Of a stretch of DNA of 5,711 nucleotides, positions 1 through 4,299 are shown piece after piece. This DNA is from Spirochaetia bacterium. GTDB taxonomy: Bacteria; Spirochaetota; Spirochaetia; Treponematales; Breznakiellaceae. The position numbers and the translations under genes are program-made. Position 1 is the first letter of the stretch. Each line of letters starts with the position of its first letter. Under the pieces are notes generated by a model, which had not been told where the DNA came from, did no database searches, and saw only the letters and a program-made list of their open reading frames with translations. Where the stretch lies: positions 1 to 5,711 of the forward strand of contig BNUY01000168.1 in NCBI GenBank assembly GCA_025997715.1, read 5' to 3'.

Positions 1-2
1 GC

Positions 3-278
3 TACAAGAACTTTCTAAAAGCGGACGTGACCTATATGCAAAACCGTCATGTTTTGGAAGGGTGGCTTTTTATTAATTTTATCGCTATGGTCGCCTACCA
101 CAAACTTTTCGACCGGCTGCGGGCCGCGAATCTGCTAACAAAACAATCGCCGAAAGATATTATAGAATTGGCAAAGGCAATCTATAAAATGCGCATTAGA
201 GGCGAATGGCACCGTAGCGAAATACCAGTCCGGGTCCTTAAAATTTTTGAAAAAATCGGTATAGACTACCTAAAATAA
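3..278 (+). CDS. IS4/IS1634-type transposase, C-terminal fragment
   Basis: The reading frame is open from the window edge to a TAA stop, so the gene begins upstream and only about 91 residues are visible. The visible part reads KNFLKADVTYMQ, then LEGWLFINFIAMVAYHKL, then a charged tail with EIPVRVLKIFEKIG. An aromatic-rich hydrophobic helix preceded by TYMQ and a conserved LEGW or LEGH motif is typical of the region just after the catalytic Glu in large IS4/IS1634-group DDE transposases, which excise and insert their own IS. The catalytic acidic residues are outside the window, so activity cannot be judged. A GTG at 27 and an ATG at 36 are internal codons, not starts. The family call is from recognised motifs; the exact subgroup is uncertain. 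Confidence 0.75.
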   Translation, partial: YKNFLKADVTYMQNRHVLEGWLFINFIAMVAYHKLFDRLRAANLLTKQSPKDIIELAKAIYKMRIRGEWHRSEIPVRVLKIFEKIGIDYLK

Positions 279-459
279 GCGGAGTTAGGGTTTAAGAAAC
301 CTACTGGTTTCAAGTATAGGGGGGATAGCGGCATGATACAAGCGGAAGTGATGAGGGGTTATATAGCGAGTACGGAGTATCCGGGCCAGACGAGTTTTTT
401 AGGCTGTCGTCACCGGTAAGAAACGTCGTGCCGGCGCATTATACGGTATTTTTCTGTTT
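279..459. other. Non-coding spacer, probable IS right end
   Basis: This stretch lies between the transposase stop and the left end of the 460-2052 element. I see no convincing gene. It contains a perfect 6-bp hairpin (GAAACC at 296-301, GGTTTC at 306-311, loop TACT) shortly after the transposase stop. The hairpin has no T-tract, so it is more likely part of the IS end than a terminator. The terminal inverted repeat of the IS cannot be fixed because its left end is outside the window. Confidence 0.4.
452..459. repeat. Left target-site duplication (TTCTGTTT)
   Basis: This octamer directly abuts the left terminal inverted repeat. It is identical to the octamer abutting the right repeat at 2053-2060. 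The identity shows that both copies arose from one insertion and have not diverged. Confidence 0.88.
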
Positions 460-488
460 GGCTCTGTTCCATAACGCTGCACCTACTC
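460..488 (+). repeat. Left terminal inverted repeat, 29 bp perfect
   Basis: It is perfectly complementary to 2024-2052. Beyond 488 the pairing continues with mismatches: a 10-bp identical block GGCTGGCATA (498-507), then a subterminal palindrome GTCATTTTGAC at 519-529. The extended repeat ends near 534. Long, two-part ends of this kind suggest separate cleavage and transposase-binding segments. Confidence 0.9.
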
Positions 489-524
489 TAAAAATCGGCT
501 GGCATAGCCTAAGAATGTGTCATT

Positions 525-530
525 TTGACA
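525..530 (+). promoter_or_regulatory. Candidate inward -35 hexamer in the left end
   Basis: A perfect TTGACA lies in the subterminal part of the left repeat, pointing toward the cargo genes whose first start is at 593. No good -10 hexamer sits 16-18 bp downstream; AT-rich TAATAT occurs at 556-561, which is too far for a standard promoter. The site could instead simply be half of the GTCATTTTGAC palindrome. Weak support. Confidence 0.2.
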
Positions 531-592
531 CACCATTAGTCTTAAAAATCTTTGTTAATATTGCTTACATGAGAAATACAAGGAGAAGTACG

Positions 593-949
593 ATGATGAA
601 AATAGTTTCAGGTTTGGTCAGTGTTTTGTTTGCGATTGTTTTGATTGGTGGTGTGGCGGTAATGGTTTCACCTTCTCTTCAAGAGAATGTTCGCAGCGGT
701 TTTCAACCGAAAACTGAATTTGGGGACTGGAAATCGGTTACAACAGAAGAAGAAAGAGCAACGCTAATGCTTGCTACCGGGATGCTTGCAGCTTTAGATA
801 TGGCAACTCCTGATTCTTCTAGGAAAAAAGACGAACTAAAAGCCCTAAAGAATGGCAAGATTTGGCAGGGAAAAGACTTCACATACCAAATGGCGTTCAC
901 AAAAAACGGAGAAGCTGTTGCCGTTAGAAATACTAAGGGGGTCAAATAA
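593..949 (+). CDS. Small membrane-anchored cargo protein, unknown function
   Basis: I do not recognise this 118-aa protein. It begins MMKIVSGL and has one hydrophobic segment at residues about 5-25, rich in Val, Ile and Gly, which is a signal anchor or an uncleaved signal. A hydrophilic domain of about 90 residues follows, containing FGDWKSVTTEEERATLML and a C-terminal part with GKDFTYQMAFTKNGEAVAVRN, suggestive of a small beta-containing fold. The frame is open back to 428, but the AAGGAGA at 580-586 places the start at ATG 593 or ATG 596; upstream codons fall in the transposon end. It is the first of three cargo genes, and its TAA overlaps the ATG of the next gene by one base (TAATG), so the pair is probably translationally coupled. 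Membrane location is inferred from hydropathy only. Confidence 0.72.
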   Translation: MMKIVSGLVSVLFAIVLIGGVAVMVSPSLQENVRSGFQPKTEFGDWKSVTTEEERATLMLATGMLAALDMATPDSSRKKDELKALKNGKIWQGKDFTYQMAFTKNGEAVAVRNTKGVK

Positions 950-1317
950 TGAGAAAGACATTTTTAACAATCGGGTTGTTCACGGTCGTATCAATCTCAC
1001 TCTTTGCGTATGATATATCCTATCTTGGGAATGGAGATCAAGATGAGTTTTCGGACTATGTGTTTGCTATGGAGAAAGATTGGAAGGTTGATGGTATCAA
1101 ACTTTCAAAAAAGATTTCAGAAGAACAAATCTATGTTGTATTTGATTTCGTAAGCGAGATTAAAGACGAATACAATATTGATTCGGGTGATGTTTTTGTA
1201 ATCTATTCAGATTGGCATCTGCTGATAGTATATTTTGATGAGAGCCTACCTATTGGATATACTTATGGATTATTTGTAGCAACTAAAAAATCTTTCCACC
1301 AACTTTTAAACTTTTAA
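949..1317 (+). CDS. Small exported cargo protein, unknown function
   Basis: This 122-aa protein is unrecognised. The N-terminus MRKTFLTIGLFTVVSISLFA is a clear Sec signal peptide: two basic residues, a hydrophobic core, and a plausible signal peptidase I site after residue 20 (SLFA before YD). There is no lipobox Cys. The mature part of about 102 residues is acidic (many Asp and Glu) and contains alternating hydrophobic stretches such as EEQIYVVFDFVSEI and DVFVIYSDWHLLIVYFDES, consistent with a small beta-rich periplasmic domain. The start is fixed by AAGGGG at 935-940 and the one-base overlap with the preceding stop. With the upstream membrane-anchored gene it could form an envelope pair. 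No terminator was recognised in the 76-nt gap to the next gene. Confidence 0.75.
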   Translation: MRKTFLTIGLFTVVSISLFAYDISYLGNGDQDEFSDYVFAMEKDWKVDGIKLSKKISEEQIYVVFDFVSEIKDEYNIDSGDVFVIYSDWHLLIVYFDESLPIGYTYGLFVATKKSFHQLLNF

Positions 1318-1393
1318 GGGTAAAATTGCTGACTCACAACTACCCATACTTGACTAACACTAAATACTTACATACTATAGATAGGAGATTATT

Positions 1394-1978
1394 ATGGATA
1401 TAGAAAACGCCAAAAAGCTATTGAAAGAAGAGGGTTATGAAATACTTAATGAATACACTTCAAAGTCAAAATCTCTTATTACTACAAGAACCGCAGACGA
1501 GGTTTTTAACGATATAGCGTATGGTTTCAACCAATTATCTAATAGTATAATAAAATATGCGGACTATGTAGATGGGTCGGAAGCCCTTGGTATTACAAGA
1601 AAAAGAGAATCGGTTGAGGGTGATGCTTTTAAGAAAGGAATCACCGATGCAAAAAACTTTGTTCAGGCCCGAATAAGCGAAATAAGACCTATTGCAACAA
1701 CTATTTTTGATACCACGGTCTCAAAACGGAGGACGGCTCTAATTAACAATTATTCTAACCAAATAAAGATTATTAAAGATGCCTTCAATGAAAGTTCAAT
1801 TATGGCAGAAGGGGTCGTTGTTCCCCCAGAGAGCCATGAAGTATATCGGGCCTGTTTTTCATATATCAACCTCATACCTAAGTTGAATAAGATTATTAAA
1901 AAACACAATGACCATTTTGCAAAGTTAGTACCCCCACGAAAAGACCAAATTATAGATGAAGTGGAATATGATTTTTGA
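1394..1978 (+). CDS. Cytosolic helical cargo protein, 194 aa, unknown function
   Basis: This gene is unrecognised. It has AGGAGA at 1383-1388, five bases before the ATG. The product has no signal peptide or membrane segment. It starts with a charged helix (MDIENAKKLLKEEGYEILNE) and looks mostly alpha-helical, with many Lys, Glu, Asn and Ile. A Pro-containing break VVVPPES lies near residue 145, and a short acidic tail ends at EVEYDF. No nuclease, kinase or recombinase motif is visible, and it does not resemble a transposase or resolvase. It lies 76 nt after the exported protein gene and could have its own promoter in that AT-rich gap. Its stop falls at the inner limit of the right inverted repeat. 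As the largest cargo gene it is the best handle for homology searches of this element. Confidence 0.75.
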   Translation: MDIENAKKLLKEEGYEILNEYTSKSKSLITTRTADEVFNDIAYGFNQLSNSIIKYADYVDGSEALGITRKRESVEGDAFKKGITDAKNFVQARISEIRPIATTIFDTTVSKRRTALINNYSNQIKIIKDAFNESSIMAEGVVVPPESHEVYRACFSYINLIPKLNKIIKKHNDHFAKLVPPRKDQIIDEVEYDF

Positions 1979-2023
1979 GTGGGTCATTTTGACGCGCTTT
2001 TAAGATATGCCAGCCAATTTACG

Positions 2024-2052
2024 GAGTAGGTGCAGCGTTATGGAACAGAGCC
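2024..2052 (-). repeat. Right terminal inverted repeat, 29 bp perfect
   Basis: It is the reverse complement of 460-488. Inward it shares the TATGCCAGCC block (complement of the left GGCTGGCATA) and a second copy of the palindrome GTCATTTTGAC at 1983-1993. The extended repeat starts right at the stop codon of the last cargo gene, so the cargo is packed tightly against the end. Confidence 0.9.
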
Positions 2053-2060
2053 TTCTGTTT
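2053..2060. repeat. Right target-site duplication (TTCTGTTT)
   Basis: This is the partner of the octamer at 452-459. It lies 3' of the PIN toxin gene, so the element inserted downstream of that gene rather than in its coding region. Confidence 0.88.
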
Positions 2061-2112
2061 TCAAGCTAAGATAATCCGCGAAGGCCACCAGCGACGAAAC
2101 TCACGTAGGGCC

Positions 2113-2625
2113 CTATTTTTTAGCTTCAAGCTCGGCGATACGCCGCTTGGCGTCGGCAAGCTCGCGCTCGGCTTCTTCCAGCGTTCGGCGAAGGGCCTTG
2201 GCCTTCTTTTCTTTGGGCGGGCGGAACCACAAAATCGGGGCGTGTTCCACGGTTTCCGGTTCAATAAGTTCACCGTCACCGGTAACAAAAACGCCATTCA
2301 AGTTAATTGCGGTACCAATGCCGATGGCGTCGGCAAGAGAAATCGAATAGGCCGCTTTAAGACGGGAAGTTTCGCGGGTAACCGCTTCAACAATAGTATG
2401 TATCATATTGATAGGGGAGATAGAAATCAATTCCAAAAATTCCTGTACCTCTGCGGGAGTTTTGGATCTAAGCTGATCATAATAGGTTTCAATAAAATTC
2501 ACCGTACTCATAGCAATTGTTATTTCTCCGGCGGCAGCTTGTTCAAGCATATTGATAATTTTATCCGCTCCCGGCTCCTTATTTATAAGGGCGATGATTG
2601 CACAAGCATCAAGTATATACGTCAT
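2113..2625 (-). CDS. vapC: PIN-domain toxin (VapC-type ribonuclease) with coiled-coil tail
   Basis: The 170-aa product begins MTYILDACAIIALIN, the classic first strand of PIN toxins. Acidic residues are in the expected places: Asp6, Glu46 (NFIETYYD), Asp99 (SLADAIGIGTA) and Asp117 (VTGDGEL). Together these would coordinate Mg/Mn for RNA cleavage, so the active site looks intact. Residues 1-130 are a normal PIN domain; about 40 more residues form a Lys/Glu/Ala-rich predicted coiled coil (ALRRTLEEAERELADAKRR) not found in most VapC proteins of about 130-140 aa. I chose the ATG at 2625 over one at 2634 because it overlaps the upstream stop as ATGA, the usual antitoxin-toxin coupling, and starts right at the first PIN strand. 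The gene is transcribed away from the antitoxin remnant at 2622-2834. VapC is used in the broad family sense. Confidence 0.85.
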   Translation of the reverse strand: MTYILDACAIIALINKEPGADKIINMLEQAAAGEITIAMSTVNFIETYYDQLRSKTPAEVQEFLELISISPINMIHTIVEAVTRETSRLKAAYSISLADAIGIGTAINLNGVFVTGDGELIEPETVEHAPILWFRPPKEKKAKALRRTLEEAERELADAKRRIAELEAKK

Positions 2626-2834
2626 TTTGTACATCGTTCCTGTTCTTTACGGTGGAGTTCATCAATTTCATCTTCCAGCAATCTATCGGCATGGGAACGT
2701 TCCAAAAAACGGTCTACTTCGTGGCCGTCACTGGAAAAAAGGCCGTATTGCGTCACGAAGCTCGTGAAAGGAGGAAATAGGATAAACCTTTCAACATGAC
2801 CTAGTGAAACCGCTAAGAATATAGCGCACTTCAC
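2622..2834 (-). CDS. Probable antitoxin, C-terminal part; N-terminus doubtful
   Basis: The frame ends with SSDGHEVDRFLERSHADR and LLEDEIDELHRKEQERCTK, a charged amphipathic tail of the kind antitoxins use to wrap a toxin, and its TGA overlaps the PIN toxin start (ATGA). This position and overlap are the main support. The furthest in-frame start is GTG 2834, but the first residues (KCAIFLAVSLGHVERFILFPPF) do not look like a DNA-binding domain, have no convincing ribosome site and overlap the presumed 5' end of the group II intron. GTG 2756 gives only 44 aa, also without a ribosome site. The most likely reading is a gene whose N-terminal DNA-binding half has been lost or separated, possibly ending up at 3557-3712. 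It may be a pseudogene. Confidence 0.5.
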   Translation of the reverse strand: MKCAIFLAVSLGHVERFILFPPFTSFVTQYGLFSSDGHEVDRFLERSHADRLLEDEIDELHRKEQERCTK

Positions 2835-3257
2835 CCAGAAAGATTTAGCACATCACTGGAAGCGAGTATTGCATGGGCCTTGGCGACAAGGTTTGTGAAG
2901 CGTATACAGCGAGTACAAAAGCCGCGTGATTGAGCCTCGAAATATTTGTCATCGCAGGGGGCTTTCGTTTTTACGACGACGGGAGCAATAGTGAACCGCG
3001 ATAAGCGAGCGGAACACCCCAGCCGGGGTCAGAGAGCGGGGCATATGTACAGCAGGTCATACGGGAACGTGAGAGGACTCAAGGTTTCTGGAAGTACGGA
3101 ACCGCCGCGGGCAGGCGGGATATAAGTCGTCCAGGCTTTCAACCTATCCCAGGGGAGGAAGAGACGAAACCGGGAGACCGGATGAGTAACACGAAAGCGG
3201 GAAAACGCGGACCAAAGGTCCGATACCAGTACCGTCAAACGAGGAAAACGAAGTGCG

Positions 3258-3452
3258 ATGGGAAGAATCATGAGTAGTCGTAGTGCAGTCATAGTACCGA
3301 TAACGCAGGGGAACCGGAACCAAGGGACCCTGACCTATGAACTAAGGGAAGGGCTGCACCTGGAAAAAGACTTATTGGGAGGAAACCTAGAGGAGATACA
3401 CAGAAATTTCCAGCAGGTCAACGTAAAACCAATAAATAGCAGTAGGAGTTAG
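3258..3452 (+). CDS. 64-aa frame inside the intron; possible remnant of the RT leader
   Basis: The frame begins ATG right after the presumed domain I closing helix and ends TAG at the domain IV hairpin. The product contains SAVIVPITQGNRNQGTL and LLGGNLEEIHRNFQQVN, which faintly recalls the variable N-terminal leader of intron-encoded maturases. It has no RT block. A weak GAGG at 3241-3244 lies 13 nt upstream. It is equally possible that this is only an open frame through structured RNA. Confidence 0.22.
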   Translation: MGRIMSSRSAVIVPITQGNRNQGTLTYELREGLHLEKDLLGGNLEEIHRNFQQVNVKPINSSRS

Positions 3453-3473
3453 TGCAAGGCAACGAACACTAAC
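3448..3473 (+). other. Hairpin in the domain IV position
   Basis: GTTAGTG (3448-3454) pairs perfectly with CACTAAC (3467-3473) around a 12-nt loop, just upstream of domain V. In complete group II introns the reverse-transcriptase ORF sits in domain IV; a small closed hairpin here fits clean absence of the ORF rather than truncation by the window. Confidence 0.4.
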
Positions 3474-3491
3474 GCGAATCTTTTTTCAGAA

Positions 3492-3524
3492 GAACCGGAT
3501 GCCTTAATTGGGCACGTCCGGGTC
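3492..3524 (+). ncRNA. Group II intron domain V
   Basis: The sequence starts GAACCGGATGCC and ends GGGCACGTCCGGGTC. It folds as the conserved domain V hairpin: a lower stem GAACCGGA with TCCGGGTC, the two-base bulge region ACG, and an upper stem TGCC with GGCA. The canonical form begins GAGCCG, with the catalytic triad AGC; here the triad reads AAC, replacing the usual G-U wobble by an A-G opposition. That change would be expected to impair splicing and supports a decayed intron. Confidence 0.72.
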
Positions 3525-3556
3525 TGTGGGGGCTCCGGGTGGGTAACTGCCTGGTT

Positions 3557-3712
3557 CTACCCGGCTAAAGCCCGCCAATCTTTGGCTTTTTTAGGTTCCG
3601 GTCTATTGAGCGACTTCAATATGTATGCTTCCAGCGCCGATGGGCTTAACAAACCCTGTTTTTCGGCTTCGGCTGCCAGTTCATCAGGTAATTCAAGGGT
3701 GACGGTACACAT
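3557..3712 (-). CDS. Antitoxin-like N-terminal fragment truncated by the intron
   Basis: The 51-aa product reads MCTVTLELPDELAAEAEKQG, then LLSPSALEAYILKSLNR and KKAKDWRALAG. A beta-strand TVTLELP followed by a short helix-turn-helix with LLSPSALEAYI is the pattern of VapB-like antitoxins that dimerise and bind their own operator. ATG 3712 is chosen over longer starts because AGGAG lies 6-7 nt upstream on the minus strand; sequence further upstream is not antitoxin-like. The last residues AG and the TAG stop come from the 3' end of the group II intron, so the native gene was almost certainly longer and the intron interrupts it, in antisense orientation. Its missing C-terminus may be the frame at 2622-2834. 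The alternative is an independent orphan antitoxin. Confidence 0.6.
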   Translation of the reverse strand: MCTVTLELPDELAAEAEKQGLLSPSALEAYILKSLNRPEPKKAKDWRALAG

Positions 3713-3772
3713 GCAAATGCTCCTGCTCCGAAATACCACAAAAATCAGGTGTCTACAAGGAGTGAATACGTG

Positions 3773-3874
3773 ATGGGCGCGGCATATAAGGAAATGATAA
3801 GAAACAGGAACAAACCGCATAATAACGTCATCTTGGGGAACATATACGAGTACCTCCAGGGAAGATTCCCCTGA
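3773..3874 (+). CDS. Putative 33-aa peptide, unknown
   Basis: A short frame begins at ATG 3773 (or GTG 3770) after a good AAGGAG at 3757-3762. The product MGAAYKEMIRNRNKPHNNVI continues with an aromatic, basic tail ending LQGRFP. It is divergent from the antitoxin fragment, with a 60-nt spacer. It could be a real small gene or the remnant of a larger one; I do not recognise it. Confidence 0.25.
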   Translation: MGAAYKEMIRNRNKPHNNVILGNIYEYLQGRFP

Positions 3875-3897
3875 TAAGCGCCGCAATCCACGTCAGT

Positions 3898-4047
3898 ATG
3901 GTGAAACTGATAAAAACATGCGGCGGAGCGGCAAATTTCTCTTGCGGAACTATTGGTTTATGGCTTATATTAAGATTGGTGCTTGTGATATGGTTCTGTT
4001 TGGGTATAGTGCATATACCCGAGTGGTGTTTATACAGTAGTCGATAG
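3898..4047 (+). CDS. Putative 49-aa single-span membrane peptide
   Basis: The frame from ATG 3898 encodes a central hydrophobic stretch, GLWLILRLVLVIWFCLGIV, long enough to span a membrane, with basic residues before it (MVKLIKTCGG). No ribosome site precedes the ATG, so translation is doubtful. Listed because it is the only hydrophobic frame in this gap. Confidence 0.15.
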   Translation: MVKLIKTCGGAANFSCGTIGLWLILRLVLVIWFCLGIVHIPEWCLYSSR

Positions 4048-4257
4048 TAGGAAATGCGCAAAAAGGGGATGTAACGGAATGGCAAAAAATCTCATAATTC
4101 CTTATGCTGTAACGAATTATACCCACCCCCTCCCCAGAAAGCTTTAGATACTTTCTTTATAAGCCCCAATATACAGGCTATTTTTCTCACTTCTCTCATC
4201 CGGTCTCTTTCCGGGAGATACGGTTTTGTTTGCTTTCTTTATTTCTTGTCACCAAAG

Positions 4258-4283
4258 GCCGCCGGTGCGGCAGTAATTTTTTC
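4258..4283 (+). promoter_or_regulatory. Leader hairpin upstream of the lipoprotein gene
   Basis: GCCGC (4258-4262) pairs with GCGGC (4267-4271) around CGGT, followed six bases later by a T run at 4278-4283, then the AGGAG at 4289-4293. The shape resembles a weak intrinsic terminator or attenuator, but the stem is short and the T-tract is displaced. Confidence 0.28.
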
Positions 4284-4299
4284 TCTATAGGAGCGTTCT

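Larger units (their letters stand above)
460..2052 (+). mobile_element. Transposase-less cargo transposon with perfect TIRs and 8-bp TSD
   Basis: The sequence 460-488 is the exact reverse complement of 2024-2052 (29 of 29 bases), starting GGCTCTGTTCCATAACGCTG at each outer end. The similarity continues inward, imperfectly, to about 534 and 1978. Immediately outside both ends is the same octamer TTCTGTTT (452-459 and 2053-2060), which is the mark of transposition with an 8-bp staggered cut. The unit is 1,593 bp, clearly more AT-rich than its surroundings, and carries three co-oriented genes, none of which resembles a transposase. It is therefore non-autonomous and would have to be moved in trans. 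IS6 and IS1595 family elements both make 8-bp duplications, and the first nine bases match the IS6100-type end as I recall it; the parent family is an inference. Confidence 0.9.
2804..3565 (+). ncRNA. Degenerate group II intron RNA lacking a reverse transcriptase
   Basis: The 3' end is recognisable: domain V at 3492-3524 followed by a domain VI hairpin (stem 3535-3542 with 3547-3554, GTAA tetraloop) and a CTACCCGGC end. Upstream there is dense RNA structure: CCTTG-GCGA-CAAGG (2878-2891), CCGG-GAGA-CCGG (3170-3181), CGGACC-AAA-GGTCCG (3208-3222), and a long-range 8-bp helix CGCACTTC (2825-2832) with GAAGTGCG (3250-3257) that could close domain I. About 760 nt is the size of a group II ribozyme core without its ORF. 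The 3' end is placed at 3565 by analogy; the 5' end is uncertain within about 2804-2825 because the GUGYG consensus is not clear (GTGAA at 2804). No RT motif such as YADD is present. Confidence 0.65.
3875..4299. other. Intergenic region ahead of the lipoprotein gene
   Basis: No convincing gene is seen. The region holds the doubtful 49-aa frame (3898-4047), a 22-aa frame MAKNLIIPYAVTNYTHPLPR at 4079-4147 with GGGG about ten bases upstream, and a pyrimidine-rich tract from about 4180 to 4250. The lipoprotein promoter must lie in it, but I could not assign clear -35 and -10 hexamers. Confidence 0.4.

Noticed and set aside
428..592. N-terminal extension of the first cargo gene back to 428
   Set aside because: It would read through the target duplication and the transposon end; the AAGGAGA at 580-586 and the signal-anchor sequence place the start at 593 or 596.
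460..2052. Integron cassette or CRISPR-type array
   Set aside because: There is no attC-like recombination site or spaced short repeats; the inverted ends plus an 8-bp direct repeat indicate DDE-type transposition.
2106..2115. Palindrome TAGGGCCCTA followed by a T run, as a terminator
   Set aside because: A 10-bp palindrome without a loop cannot form a normal terminator hairpin, the T run is on the wrong strand for the toxin gene, and it overlaps that gene's stop codon.
2242..2799. 185-aa plus-strand frame over the toxin gene
   Set aside because: It is antisense to the PIN toxin and has low-complexity Ser/Arg/Asn content without any motif; the PIN frame has clear catalytic residues.
3029..3292. 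87-aa minus-strand frame
   Set aside because: It is antisense to the structured intron RNA, rich in Arg, Leu and Pro, with no domain or ribosome site.
3828..4085. 85-aa minus-strand frame in the lipoprotein upstream gap
   Set aside because: No ribosome site, no recognisable domain and atypical composition; nothing supports it over chance.
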